Below are positions 34,401 to 46,242 of a stretch of DNA of 64,000 bases, one piece after another. The position numbers and the translations under genes were made by a program. This DNA is from Saururus chinensis (taxonomy: Eukaryota > Streptophyta > Magnoliopsida > Piperales > Saururaceae). The DNA lies in assembly GCA_035235625.1 (NCBI GenBank), contig CP141147.1:9909001-9973000 (forward strand). The letters run 5' to 3'. Position 1 is the first letter of the stretch, and each line of letters begins with the position of its first letter. Below the pieces are notes generated by a model that saw only the letters and a list, made by a program, of their open reading frames with translations, made no database searches and was not told the origin of the DNA.

Positions 34401-37400
34401 AAAAAGATAAACCATTCATTTGTTACATTCGTAATAACAAATCAAATCGACAAAGTGATTCCACAATTTAACCGTTTTTCCTTAACTTATATAATTTTAT
34501 TCGTTTTAGTAGATTTAGAGCAAAGCAGCAAAGCTCATCACGAATGTAAAATGAATTATGTACTCATTTGCTAAATGACATGAATCAAATGTACTAAATG
34601 ACGAACCAATCGGACCCCATTTTGATCAAGTTATATCCTTTTGATCGATTAAAACCAATGTAATTAAGAATGTGCACGAGTCCTTATATCATTAAAAATT
34701 TAAAGAGACCTCTCATTCATTTGTTATGTTTGTAATAACAAATCAAATTGACAAAGTGATTCCACAATTATATGGTTTTTCCTTAGATTATATGATTTTA
34801 TTCACTTCACTAGATTTAGAACAAAGCACTAAAGCTCGTCATGAATATATATTTAATTACTTTAAATGAATACGGACTCATTTTTCATGTTCAAAAGAAT
34901 TAATTAAATGTACTAAACAATGAATCAATCTTACTGCTTTTTGTCATGCTTTATCCTTTTGATCGATTGAAACCAAAGTTAAGAATGTGCATAAATCATT
35001 ATATCATTTAAAGTTTAAGTTAAGAATGTGCAAAAATTCTTATATCGTTAAACGTTTAAAGAGACCACCTATTCATCTGTTATATTCGTAATAACGAATA
35101 AAATTCACAAAATTCATTCTACATTTTAACCATTACTCATTAATTTATATTATTTCATTTGCTTAACTTGATTTAGAACAAAGCACAAAGCTAGTCACAA
35201 ATGTCTATTTTAATTAATTTAATTGAAACATACTCCTTTGCTAAGTTTACAAAAATAAATCAAATGTACTAGATGACAAACCAATAGTCTCACTTTTGGT
35301 CAAGTTATATACTTTTAATTGATTAAAACTAAAGTAAGTTAAGAATATGTACAAATCATTATAATGTTTAAAGTTTAAAGAGACTCCTATTCATTTATTA
35401 CGTTCATAATAATGAATCAAATTGATAAAGTGATACCACAATTTGGCCGTTCTTCCTTGATTTATATGATTTCATTCACTGAACTAGATTTAGAACAAAA
35501 CACTAAGCTCGTCACGAATGTATATTTATTTTTTTTAAATAACTACGTACTCATTTGCTAAGTTCGAAATAATAAATTAAATGTACTAAACGACGAAGCA
35601 ATCAGCCCACTTTTGGTCAAGTTATATCATGTTAATTGACTAAAACTGTATTAAGTTAATAATGTGCACAAATCATTTATCGTTTAAAGTTTAAAGAGGC
35701 CTCCCATTTATTTGTTATGTTCATAATAACGAATCAAATTAAGGAAGTGATTCCACAATTTGACCGTTCTTCCTTAACTTATATGATTTAATTTACTTAA
35801 TTTAATTTAGAACAAAGCACCAAAGCTCATCACAAATATTTTTTTAATTGTTTTAAATGAATACATACTCATTTACAATGTTTAAAATAATGAATCTAAC
35901 GTACTATACGACGAACCAACCGGATCAATTTTGGTCAAATTAATTCCTTTTAATTGATTAAAACATAACTAAGTAAAAAATTGCACAAATCCTTATATCT
36001 TTTAAAGTTTAAATAGTCCTCACATTTATATATCACATTCCTAATAGAAAATTAAATTGACATAGTGATTCCACAATTTGACCGTTCTTCATTAATGTAA
36101 ATAATTTCATTCATTTAATTATTTTTAGAATAAAGCAACAAAGCTCGACACAAATGTATATTTAATTATTTTAAATAAATACGTACCCACTTGCTAAGTT
36201 TGAAAGAATAAATCAAATGTACTTAACGACGAACCAATAGTCTCACTTTAGGTCAAGTTATATCTTTTTAATCAATTTAAACCAATCTAAGTTAAGAATG
36301 GGTAAAAATTGTTAAATCATTTAAAGTTTAAAAAGACCATTCTTTTATTATGTTTGTTAGAACGAATCCAATTAACAAAGCAATACTATAATTTGACCAT
36401 TCTTCCTTAATTTATTTGATTTTAATCGCTTTATTTACTAAATTTAGAACAAAACAATAAAGCTTGTCACAAATGTATATTTAATTGTCCTAAATAACTG
36501 CGTACTCATTTCCTAAGTTTGAAATCATAAATCAAACGTACTAAACGACGAACCAATCGGTCCACTTTTGGTTTAGTTATATGCTTTTTATCGATAAAAA
36601 CTTAAGTTAAAAATGTGCACAAATCTTTAAATAGTTTAAAATTTAAAGAGACCTCCTATTCATTTGTTATGTTCATAATAACGAATCAAATTAACAAAAT
36701 GTTTCCACAATTTGACCATTCTTCATTAATTTATATGATTTCATTCCCGTAATTAGATTTACAACAAAGCATTAAAGCTCATCACGAATGTATATTTAAT
36801 TATCTTAAATAACTACATACTCATTTGCTAAGTTTGAAATAATAAATCAAATATACTAAACGACGAACCAATCTGCCCACCTTTAGCCAAGTTATATTCT
36901 TTTCATTGATTAAAGCCGAAGTAAGTAAAGAATGTGTACAAATCATTAAGTTTAAAGAGACCTTCAATTCATTTGTTACGTTCTTAATAACGTATCAAAT
37001 TAACAAAGTAATTCCACAATTTGACCGTTTGTAACGAATGTATATTTAATTATTTTAAATAAATACATACTCATTTGCTAAGTTTAGAAGAATAAATCAA
37101 ACATTCTAAATTACGAACCAATCAGACCCCATTTTGTCATGTTATATCCATTTGATCGATTAAAACAGATGTGAGTTAAGAAAGCGCACAAACCATTATT
37201 TTGTTTAAAGTTTAAAGGGACCTCTCATTCATTTGTTATATTCGTAATAATGAATCAAATTGACAAAGTAATTTCACAATTTGATGGTTCTCCATTAATT
37301 TATATAATTTTACTCGCTTAACTAAATTAGAACAAAGCACTAAGGCTTGCGACAAATACATATTTAATTGTTTTCAATAACTATGTACTCATTTACTAAG

Positions 37401-40032
37401 TTCAAAATAACAAATAAAACATACTAAATAACGAACTAATTGGCCCACTTTTGGTCTAGTTATATCTTTTTCATCGATTAAAGCCAATGTAAGTTAAGAA
37501 TGTGCATAAATCATTATATCGTTTAAAATTTAGAAAGTTTCCCATTAATTTTTTACATTCATAATAGCAAATCAAATTAAAAAAGTGATTCCACAATTTG
37601 ATTGTTCTTCCTTAACTTATATGATCTTATTCCTTTAACTTGGTTTAGAACAAAGCACCAAATCTCATCATGAATCTATATTAAATTCTTTTAAATGAAT
37701 ACATATTCATTTGCTAAGTTTGAATGTATTAATCAAATTTACTAAACGACAAACCAATCGGACTGCTTTTTGGTTAAGTTATATCCTTTTGATCGATTAA
37801 AACCGTAGTAAGTTAAGAATGCGCAAAAAAAATTATATAGTTTAAAGTTTAAAGAGACTTCTCATTCATTTGTTATGTTCGTAATAATGAATAAAATTAA
37901 CAAAGTGATTTTACAATTTGACCATTCTTCATTAACTTTTATGATTTCATTCTTTTAACTTGATTTAGAATTAAGCGGTAACGTGCGTCATAAATGTATA
38001 TTTAATTCTTTTAAATGAATACATACTCATTTGCTAAGTTCAAAATAATGAAATAAATGTACTAAATGATGAACCAATCATCCCAATTTTGGTTAAGTAA
38101 TATCCTTTTGATCGATTAAAACTGAAGTAAGTAAGAAAGTGCACAAATTGTTCTATCATTTAAAGTTTAAAGACACCTATTTATTTGTTACATTTGTAAT
38201 AACGAATCAAATTAATAAAGTGATTCTATAATTGGATCGTTCTTCATTAACTTATATGATTTTATTCGCTTAACTAGATTTAGAATAAAGTACCATAGCT
38301 CATCACAAATATATATTTAATTATTTTAAATGAATACGTATGCCTTTGCTGAGTTCAAAATAATTAATCAAACATACTAAATGACGAACCAATCGGACCC
38401 ATTTAGGTCAAGTTATATCCATTTGATCGATTAAAACCGAAGTAAGTAAAGAATATGCACAAATTGTTATATCATTTAAAGTTTAAAGAGAACTCTCATT
38501 CATTAGTTACATTCGTAATAACGAATCAAATTGACATAGTGATTCCATAATTTGATTATTCTTCCCTAACTTATGTAATTTCATTCGCTTACATTTAGAA
38601 TAAAGCAACAAATCTCATCACCAATGTACATTTAATTATTTTAATTGTATACATACTCATTTGCTAAGTTTAAATTAATAAATTTAATCTATTAAATGAT
38701 GAACTAATCAGACTCTTTTTTGTAAGTTAAGAATGTGTACAAATCATTATATCATTTAAAGTTTAAAAAGACCTCCCATTTATTTGTTACATTCGTAATA
38801 ATAAATCAAATTAACAAGTGATTCCACAATTTGACTATTCTTCCTTATATGATTTTTCTTTGCTTAACTAAATTCAGAATAAAGCACTAATGCTCGTCAC
38901 GAATCAATATATAATTGTTTTAAATGAATACATACTACTTTTTTTTTTAGTTCGAGAGAATGAATTAAATGTATTATACTCCTTTTGATCGATTAAAAAT
39001 AAACTAAGTTAAGATTGTGTACATATCTTATATCTTTTACAGTTTAAAAAGGCCTCACTTTCATTTATTACGTTTATAATAACAAATCAAATTGACAAAA
39101 TGATACCAAAATTTGACAGCTCTTAGTTAACTTATAAGATTTTAGTCACTTAACAAGATTTAGAGCAAAACAATAAAACTCATCACGAATTTATATTTAA
39201 TTATTTTAAATGAATATGTATTCATTTGCTTAGTTCAAAAGAATAAATCAAATGTACTAAACGACGAATAAATCATACCAGTTTTGGTAAAGTTATATCA
39301 TTTTAATTGATTAAAACCGAGCTATGTTAAGACTGTGAACAAATCATTATATCTTTTAATATTTAAGGAGACCTATTATTTATTAGTTACGTTCGTAATC
39401 ACAAATCAAATTAACAAAGTAATTTCACAATTTGACCTTTCTTCCTTAACTTATAAGATTTTATTTACTTAACAAGATTTTGAACTAAGAACCGAAGCTC
39501 GTAACGAATGTATATTTAATTATTTTAAATTAATATATACTCATTTGCTAAGTTCAAAATAATGAATCTAATGCATTAAATGTGGAACCAATTGTCCACA
39601 TTTCATCAAGTTATATCCTTTTAATTGATTAAAACCGAAATAAGTTAAAAATGTTCACAAATTGTTATAGCATTTAAAGTATAAAGTGACCTCCCATTCA
39701 TTTGTTGCGTTCAGAATAACAAATCAAATTGACAATGTGATTCCACAATTTGACCATTCTTCCTTAACTTATATGATTTCATTTACTTAACTAGATTTAA
39801 AACAAATCATCATCGCTTGTAATGAATGTGTATTTAATTATTTTAAATGAATACATACTTATTTGCTAAGTTCAAAAGAATGAATCTAACATACTAAATG
39901 ATGAACCAATCGGACCACTTTTGGTCAAGTTGTATACTTTTGATCGATTAAAACTATAGTAAGTTAAGAATGTGAACAACTCGTTATATCGTTTAAAGTT
40001 TAAAGAGATATCACATTTATTTGTTACGTTCA
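31434..40032 (+). repeat. Satellite block F5, plus orientation
   Basis: The longest uninterrupted satellite stretch, 8.6 kb and about 27 monomers of roughly 310-320 bp, all plus. Truncated monomers are visible, for example near 33030, 34560, 35000, 37030 and 38990. Short open frames (31689-31886, 33789-33986) are the same phase of the monomer and not genes. Nothing else is seen. Confidence 0.93.
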
Positions 40033-40093
40033 TGATGCACTAACATAATGTTCAATTAGATGTTTTGAAATCTAGAATTACAATCATATTTTG
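40033..40093 (+). mobile_element. Z, 5' LTR fragment
   Basis: TGATGCACTAACATAATGTT and the following 40 bp match the start of the LTR at 41254 (TGATGCACTAAAATAATGTT). It is cut after CATATTTTG by Y2. Confidence 0.75.
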
Positions 40094-40870
40094 TGTAACA
40101 ACCGGGGTTTTCATTTACAAAAGCATGTGGCAGTGCAAACTTAGGGTGTTAACTTGCCAAGCCCACATCACAACACATAATTAAATTACCTACTAAATCA
40201 AAATATTCATTAACCAGGATCTTGGCTCAGCCAAGTGCAAGTACTATAACATAACAAAATAACATGATTAGAAATCTGATGGCAACATAGTGCCTTATTA
40301 CAATTTAGCATGAAATATAGAAAATAAAGTCCTACTGGATGAGGAGAATCTACCCTCCTAACTCTGGGCAACTCCTGCTAAGAAAATCTCCTACTCTAAA
40401 ACCGGTGTTGATCTTGCATCAAAAGATGGATGAGTATTTCTACAAATACTCAGTAGGTGGCATGAAAAACCACACAAAATCAAGAGATTATGATAATGTA
40501 CAAAAATAGTGGAAATCATCAGTCAACACAATGCAAAACATCCTGCAAAAGGTACCACATAAGGGTAATATACAGAGTACTGGTTATCAAATAAACAACA
40601 CTCCCAAACTGGCCTTTAACTAATGCAAACTTGAACAACTCAACTGATATCTACACCGTTCAGAAAACAACTTATTATTGTTATCTGAAAAAAACCAACT
40701 CCCGTTGACAAGGAACTCTTCACACTAGTAGGGAAATCCTAACATCCCTAGGGATCCACTTGGATCAGCCATGGGTTTAGAGATGTAGGTACCAGCTGTA
40801 TTCATGGACACACTAGCCGGAGGTAGATGAGCCTTCCATGATGCTTAAAAACCATATTTGCGCATTTGCC
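40094..40870 (-). mobile_element. Y2, truncated Y-type LTR fragment
   Basis: Starts TGTAACAACCGGGG and runs through CAAATACTCAGTAGGTGGC to CACACTAGCCGGAGGTAG and ATGCTTAAAAACC, where the X/Y family would continue; it stops at GCGCATTTGCC. It matches the 3' part of Y1 in reverse and shares the 204-bp-unit phrases of X1. The other half is missing, so it is truncated, not a full solo LTR. Confidence 0.72.
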
Positions 40871-41253
40871 ATCAATATAAAGTTGTCACCAATATGAAGT
40901 ACTTGCCACCAATATGAAGTTGTCTGAATGAATTATTGTTTATGAAGATAAGTTGTATTATGTATGATTGATTTACTAAATGAAGTCACATGTTTAGGAG
41001 GAGTTGATTTGTAAATTTTATGTGGTTTTAATTTTTTTTTTATCATTTCAGTTTTAAATTTTGTGGGTAGATTCACCGCAAACCCTCACGAGACTAGAAC
41101 TCATCCACTCATGTAAGCTAGGGGTTTAAAGGCTTGTTGATTATGCTAAATACAATCGAGATTTCCTGCGAAAGTGGAGTAGTTAGTTTTGTTTTATGTT
41201 ATTTTTATTTTAGTTTTACTCAAGGACTAGGAAAAAGTAGGTTTGGGGGTATT
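40871..41253 (+). mobile_element. Z, residual internal region and polypurine tract
   Basis: Non-coding. It opens with about three short repeats of CACCAATATGAAGT and ends AGTAGGTTTGGGGGTATT directly before the LTR start TGATGCAC, as a polypurine tract should. All gag-pol sequence between the LTR fragment at 40033 and here is gone. Confidence 0.6.
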
Positions 41254-42455
41254 TGATGCACTAAAATAATGTTCAATTAGATGCTTTGAAATCTTGAATT
41301 ACAATTATATTTTGTGTTAATTCACTACTTGTTTGGGCTATTTATGTTTGAATAGGTGAGTTCGACCTTAGTTGTGTTTACATGTCTAAACAGGCTTAAA
41401 GATCCAACTAGAAGAGGAAGTAAAGCCCATCTACCCAAAGCTATTTAAAAGTCATGAATAGGCTCCTAATGGTCTAAACATGAATAGAATGACCGAATAC
41501 AACCTTTTGGACCCGTTGGATTTCAGATTTGCATCAAGAGAATTGAATTTGGGAAGAAGTTGATTTGGACAGATTGACACAACCTTAGTATTTCAACCAT
41601 ATCTTTCTATGTATAATTTGGATGGATACAATTTTGGTGGCATTGGAAAGAAGACTTCCGTGGTTACAATATCTGATTTAGGACGAAATTCATAATTCTG
41701 AAGATATATGGGTCAAATCTGGCATGCAAATGGACAGCTAGTTAACTAACCCGAGGCCAATAGATGGAGAATCTTTTCATTATTTGTGATTGATACACAT
41801 AAGGAAATACAATGAGGCTAATTAGATAACTAAAGGAAGATTCAAATATACTTATTTGCCAAATAAATCATTGAATTATTTAATTGATTTAGAGTAAATC
41901 ATTGCCAAAGAAGTAACTAATTAAGCAATCAATCAGGATGCAATCAAGGGATATGATTGGACTTTTCCCTATGAAGCAACCCCTTCTACTTATATAAATA
42001 GAGGGGTGGATGTGATAGAGGAATCATCTTCTCTTCTTTGGAGCCCTCTTCTCCTATTTTTCTTCTCTTCTTTTGTACTTTTATTTTTAGTTTTATTGTA
42101 ATGGCTTTGTAAGCTATCAAGCTAATGCTAGAGGTGATTTATAATAATCTAATGAAGTTCTATTAATGTTTCATCAATGGTTTTAAGTAAGTATTGGTTA
42201 TTTCAAGTGATGTTTATTTAATATTATTTTTTTTCTTATTTCTTTGTGATTATGATACATAAGATGCTTGAAAGCTCTCATTCTTGAACTTTTGTGATTT
42301 TGATACTTAGAACTCTTGAAGAAATAATTGTTTTTGTCCTTTATCTATCTAAAGTATTTTCTAACTTTGTTTTTGCTTTAAATGTTCATATCTTCTGGTT
42401 AGATAGAATTGTCATTTGATTCTAACTGAGATAACATGATACATAAAGAACACAG
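41254..42455 (+). mobile_element. Z, LTR (Athila/Tat-like style)
   Basis: Begins TGATGCACTAAAATAATG. A TATA box (TATATAAATAG, 41991-42001) and a leader (CTTCTCTTCTTTGGAGCCC) lie about 740 bp in. The right boundary is not clear; I place it near 42455 where gag-like sequence begins. No recognisable primer site was found, so the LTR/internal joint may be rearranged. It is placed between a polypurine tract on its left and gag-protease on its right, so it acts as the 3' LTR of one copy and the 5' LTR of the next, as in a tandem LTR-sharing arrangement. Confidence 0.55.
41991..42001 (+). promoter_or_regulatory. TATA box in the Z LTR
   Basis: TATATAAATAG followed by AGGGGTGGATGTG, a strong plant-type TATA on the same strand as the downstream gag. 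Confidence 0.6.
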
Positions 42456-43260
42456 GAAGCATGAGGATTATTTTGATGTGCTGGCTGAAAATGCTCAATT
42501 ATAGGAAGATTCTAATTAATTTGAAAGTAGTAATAAAACAAAATCTAATGTGACAACTGTGGGGCATGTACCTTCTTAAAGAAGAGGATGATGTAAAAAC
42601 AAATATGGAAAATATTAAGGAAAACATCTCAAAAAGCACGAGATATTTATAGTATATGCGAGAGTGATGGACACTAAACACACGATTGTCTAACAATCTG
42701 TGCTTTTCAAGAGGTGTTGCATACTCAAACAAATGCTATGAATACTTATAAAAGGCCTTTCTCTTCTCTTTATTCTGAAATTTATACTCCAAATTGGAGA
42801 AATCATCCTAACTTTAGTTGGAGAAATGAGTCGAATGTGCAGGAACCCCCTTCTTCTTCAAATTATGTTCCACCACATGAGAAGACTCTTAAAAACACAT
42901 TGCAAACATTCATGCAAAGTCAAGCAAAAATCAACAGCCAAACAATGCAGGCCATCAATAACTTAAAGACTTCTATCACTCAATTGACCACAACTTTGAG
43001 CACTCAAAAAAAATAGAAGTTTCCTTCTCAACCTCAAACAAACCCTAAAGGTCAATTTGTAATTGAAAATTTAAATTGTTCAAGTTCACAAGAAGAGCAT
43101 GCTAAGTCCATCACTACTTAGAGAAGTGGAAAAGTCATTAACAAAGACAATCCAACAATGGTTGTTGAACTTAAGGAGTCTTTGAATTCTAAACATGGTA
43201 ATGAACTTGACAACTCTGATTGTGTTTCTCCTATTCCTCCTCTTTTTCCTTAAAGATTAC
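42456..43260 (+). pseudogene. gag: gag, C-terminal part, Athila-like (Z)
   Basis: The open frame 42714-43016 contains YTPNWRNHPNFSWRN, the hallmark of Athila/Tat-lineage Gag, followed by a Gln/Asn-rich coiled-coil-like stretch (LQTFMQSQAKINSQTMQAIN). Downstream, interrupted by stops, comes SITT*RSGKVI, matching the conserved LRSGKV block (TAG at the Leu). The N-terminal capsid region is not recognisable, so the gene is 5'-truncated as well as broken. Confidence 0.8.
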
Positions 43261-44055
43261 AATCTTCTTCTAAATTAATGTAAAATGGTGATATTCTTGA
43301 AATTTTTAAACAAGTAAAGATTAGCATTCCTCTCTAAGATGCCATTAAACAAATTCTATCTTATAAAAATTTTTGAAAGACCTTTGTACAATCGAGCGTA
43401 AGCTAAATGTACAAAAGAAGACATTTTTGATAGAACAAGTACAATTTTACAAAATAATACCCCACCCAAATACAAGGATCCAGGTTGTCCGACTATATCT
43501 TGTATAATTGGGAATTATAGAATTGAGAAAGATTTGCTTGATTTAGGGGAGAGTGTAAGTCTTTTACATTTTTTTGTATATGAGCAATTAGATCTAGCGG
43601 ATTTGAAACCCACCAATATAACACTTCAACTTGTTGACCGCTCAATCAAAAGGCCAAGACGAATAATGGAAGATGTCCTTGTTCAAGTGGACAAATTCTA
43701 TTTTCCGGTGGACTTCATTGTTTTATACACACAACTGGTTTGAAATGCATCTTCTCAAATTCCTGTGATTTTGGGTCGTCCATTCCTTGCTACATCCAAT
43801 GCTCTAATAAATTGTTAGAATGAAGTGATGAGGCTATCTTTTGGGAACTTGACATGTGAGTTAAATGCATTTGATGCTAGTAGACAACCATTAGACTTCG
43901 ATGACACTTTGGAGGTTGACATGATTGAGAGTCTGGTGGATGATGCATTTCCTTTCATTTATTCTGATGATCCACTAAAGATTTATTTAACTCACTCTGA
44001 TTTGTTAAGTAGAATTGATAAAGAGAAAATAATTGCTTTAATGGACCCTAGGTGA
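43261..44055 (+). pseudogene. Protease region, Athila-like (Z)
   Basis: The stop-riddled lead-in (43260-43530) gives DILEIFKQVKISIP and then GCPTISCIIGNYRI. The open frame from 43534 has LLDLGESVSLL (retropepsin D-x-G, with the Leu usual in this lineage), TLQLVDRSIKRPR and DVLVQVDKFYFPVDFIVL. It ends at TGA 43741. The frame resumes with ILGRPFLATSNALIN and, from 43825, MRLSFGNLTCELNAFDA to TGA 44055. No reverse transcriptase, RNase H or integrase follows. Confidence 0.85.
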
Positions 44056-44945
44056 GTTTAGATGGAGGTGTGTCTAGCTGAAGACAGTAAACTTAGCACT
44101 CCTGGGAGGCAACCCACTTTTAGTTTTGATAGTTATTTTTGTTTAATTTAATAGTTAGTGTTTTTTTTAATTTCTTTAATTAGTTTTTAGTTTATTATCT
44201 TTGTTGATTGCTCTAATCATTATTAGGGTGTGCTTATATGATTCATTATTGATTTACCCTTATGTGATTATGCTTGTGCTTTATTGACTATTTTTCTTTT
44301 GATAGCTATGTACATGAGCACGTCAACCAATGTACTATCTCTTCTTTCCATTTTCCCGATCTTAAACATTGTATTTATTTTCTTTTATACATTGAGGAAA
44401 ATGTTTAGTTTAGGTTTAGGGGTCTAGAAAGATATTTTTATTTTGTTTCAGAGTATGTGTTTTAGTTTTAGTAAAAAAAATTAGTTAGATTTATTTTATG
44501 TTTTTGCTTATTTACATTGATGCTTATTTTAGACAAGTAACTATGTTTAATGATATCAGACTATTTAGAACTTGACTTGACATATTTAATGATTTTGAGT
44601 TCTGATTACTTCATATTGGTTTCTTGTGCTCCTATTTTTAAAAAATCTAAGAAAGTCATTTGCCTAAGTGAGGATTCGAGCCCTTAATTATGGTCTTACA
44701 TCTTTGTAGATATCATTGAATCTAAGTAATTATTTTCTTATAAGAGTTAAACTTTGGCAATATCTAGTAGTACTCATGTTATCATAATATAGTTTTGGGG
44801 TTAACTATTCTTGGTTCGTAGAACAGTCTAGGACTTTTTGTCAACACAATTCAGTTTGATTGTATATGCTCAAGAAAAAAAAAGAATTGTGAAAAAAAAG
44901 AATGCAAATATCGCAAAGAGCTAAAAATTAAAGTCAATTGAGTAG
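44056..44945 (+). mobile_element. Z, 3' non-coding region
   Basis: Carries CTCCTGGGAGGCAACCCA (44100-44117), a phrase I know from the 3' regions of Athila/Tat-type elements, then ACATTGAGGAAAATG and GTTTAGGTTTAGGGGTCT (44390-44427), and later AAAAAAAAAGAATTG tracts. In full elements this lies 3' of pol, so pol is missing by internal deletion or by design in a non-autonomous derivative. It is interrupted at about 44945. Confidence 0.6.
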
Positions 44946-45224
44946 ACCGGGATTCGGCGTGCTTCACTAAGCATAGGGTGTTCAAATCAAAAGGTTGCCT
45001 ACGTACATATTGGATATTATTCCAATATTATCGGATCCGAACATAGTTCTGCCTAATGGCTACTACATACAACAAGCATCACAAAATTATATACATTAAA
45101 ATGCGTATATATTAATATTCAATCGGAGTATACAAAAAGTCATCTTATATCGGAGTCAAGCGAAAGTTAATAAATCAACAAAATTACGCATCTTGCTATA
45201 TCAGAGAGTAGGATTAAAATCACA

Positions 45225-45375
45225 TACACATGTCTCGCTCCATTACTGAGTCGAGACCGCACGCACACCACGTCTCACTCTATCATTGAGCCAAGATTGA
45301 GTACATCACCCATCTCACTCTATCATTGAGTCGAGACCGGACACACACACTACACATCTCGCTCTACCCTAGAGC
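45225..45375. repeat. TCTCRCTC minisatellite in W
   Basis: Four units of about 40-44 bp built on TCTC(g/a)CTC(c/t)AT(t/c)A(c/t)TGAG(t/c)CGAGACC, starting near 45232, 45272, 45312 and 45356. Confidence 0.8.
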
Positions 45376-46234
45376 AAGACGGAACATAAACAAGTTACAT
45401 CAAAGCATAGCAGATCATAACACAAAGAATCAATCAAAGTATAACATATTAGAACACGAAGGATCATCGCATAGCGGTAATTTAAACGGGAGGTTAGAAA
45501 CACTTACTCCCTAGACGTCTTGCTAGGTAGCTGTATTCGGGGTTGTTCGTTCCTTCTGGACGTCTTCTCCTTCAGATCCGAAGGCAATAGACGGAGCCCC
45601 CTCTAGCCTCCAAAAGTTCCTTGTCTTGTACAGAAAAATGACACACAAATGCTCCCATCCTGGAGACTTCTCATTTTTCTGCGCTCGTGGGCAACAGATA
45701 GAACCTCCCTACTCAGGGATGTTCCTCACACATCATGGCCCTTTGGTAGAGGGTAGAACCTTCCCTACTTTGGGCCACTTCTCTTGATTCATCCCAGTAA
45801 TGGAGGGTAGAATCCCCTCTATTTCCTAGCCACTTTTTCTTTCTTAGATGCTCAAGGACGACTGGTAGGGCCTCTCCTTACATCGGGGAATTTTCCCTTT
45901 ATATTATTGTCAAACTTAGAGAACAGACCCCTCCATCACATAGAACAAACTCGATTTAGTCAAGAACACCTCTTGGATGGACTAAATCGGAGTTAGGATG
46001 ATCATAAACGGAGAAGAAGAAGTTTGTTAGTGTTTGAGGACAACAGGCAGAACCTCTCCTTGTCTCAGGGCACTTCCCCCTCACACGGTCTCCAACTCAA
46101 AGAAAGGACCCCTCCATTGCGTAGAGCACACTTGATTTACTTAAGAACGCCTCTTAAATGATATTAATTGGACTCAAAACGCTCAAAAACAGGGAGAGAG
46201 AAGTTTTGGATGAAAAACTGGTAGGAGAGGGCAA

Positions 46235-46242
46235 TTTATAAG
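46235..46242 (-). promoter_or_regulatory. TATA-like box in W
   Basis: CTTATAAA on minus, with the CpG-rich stretch upstream and CTCTCCTACCAG downstream. It supports minus as the sense strand of W. Confidence 0.4.
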
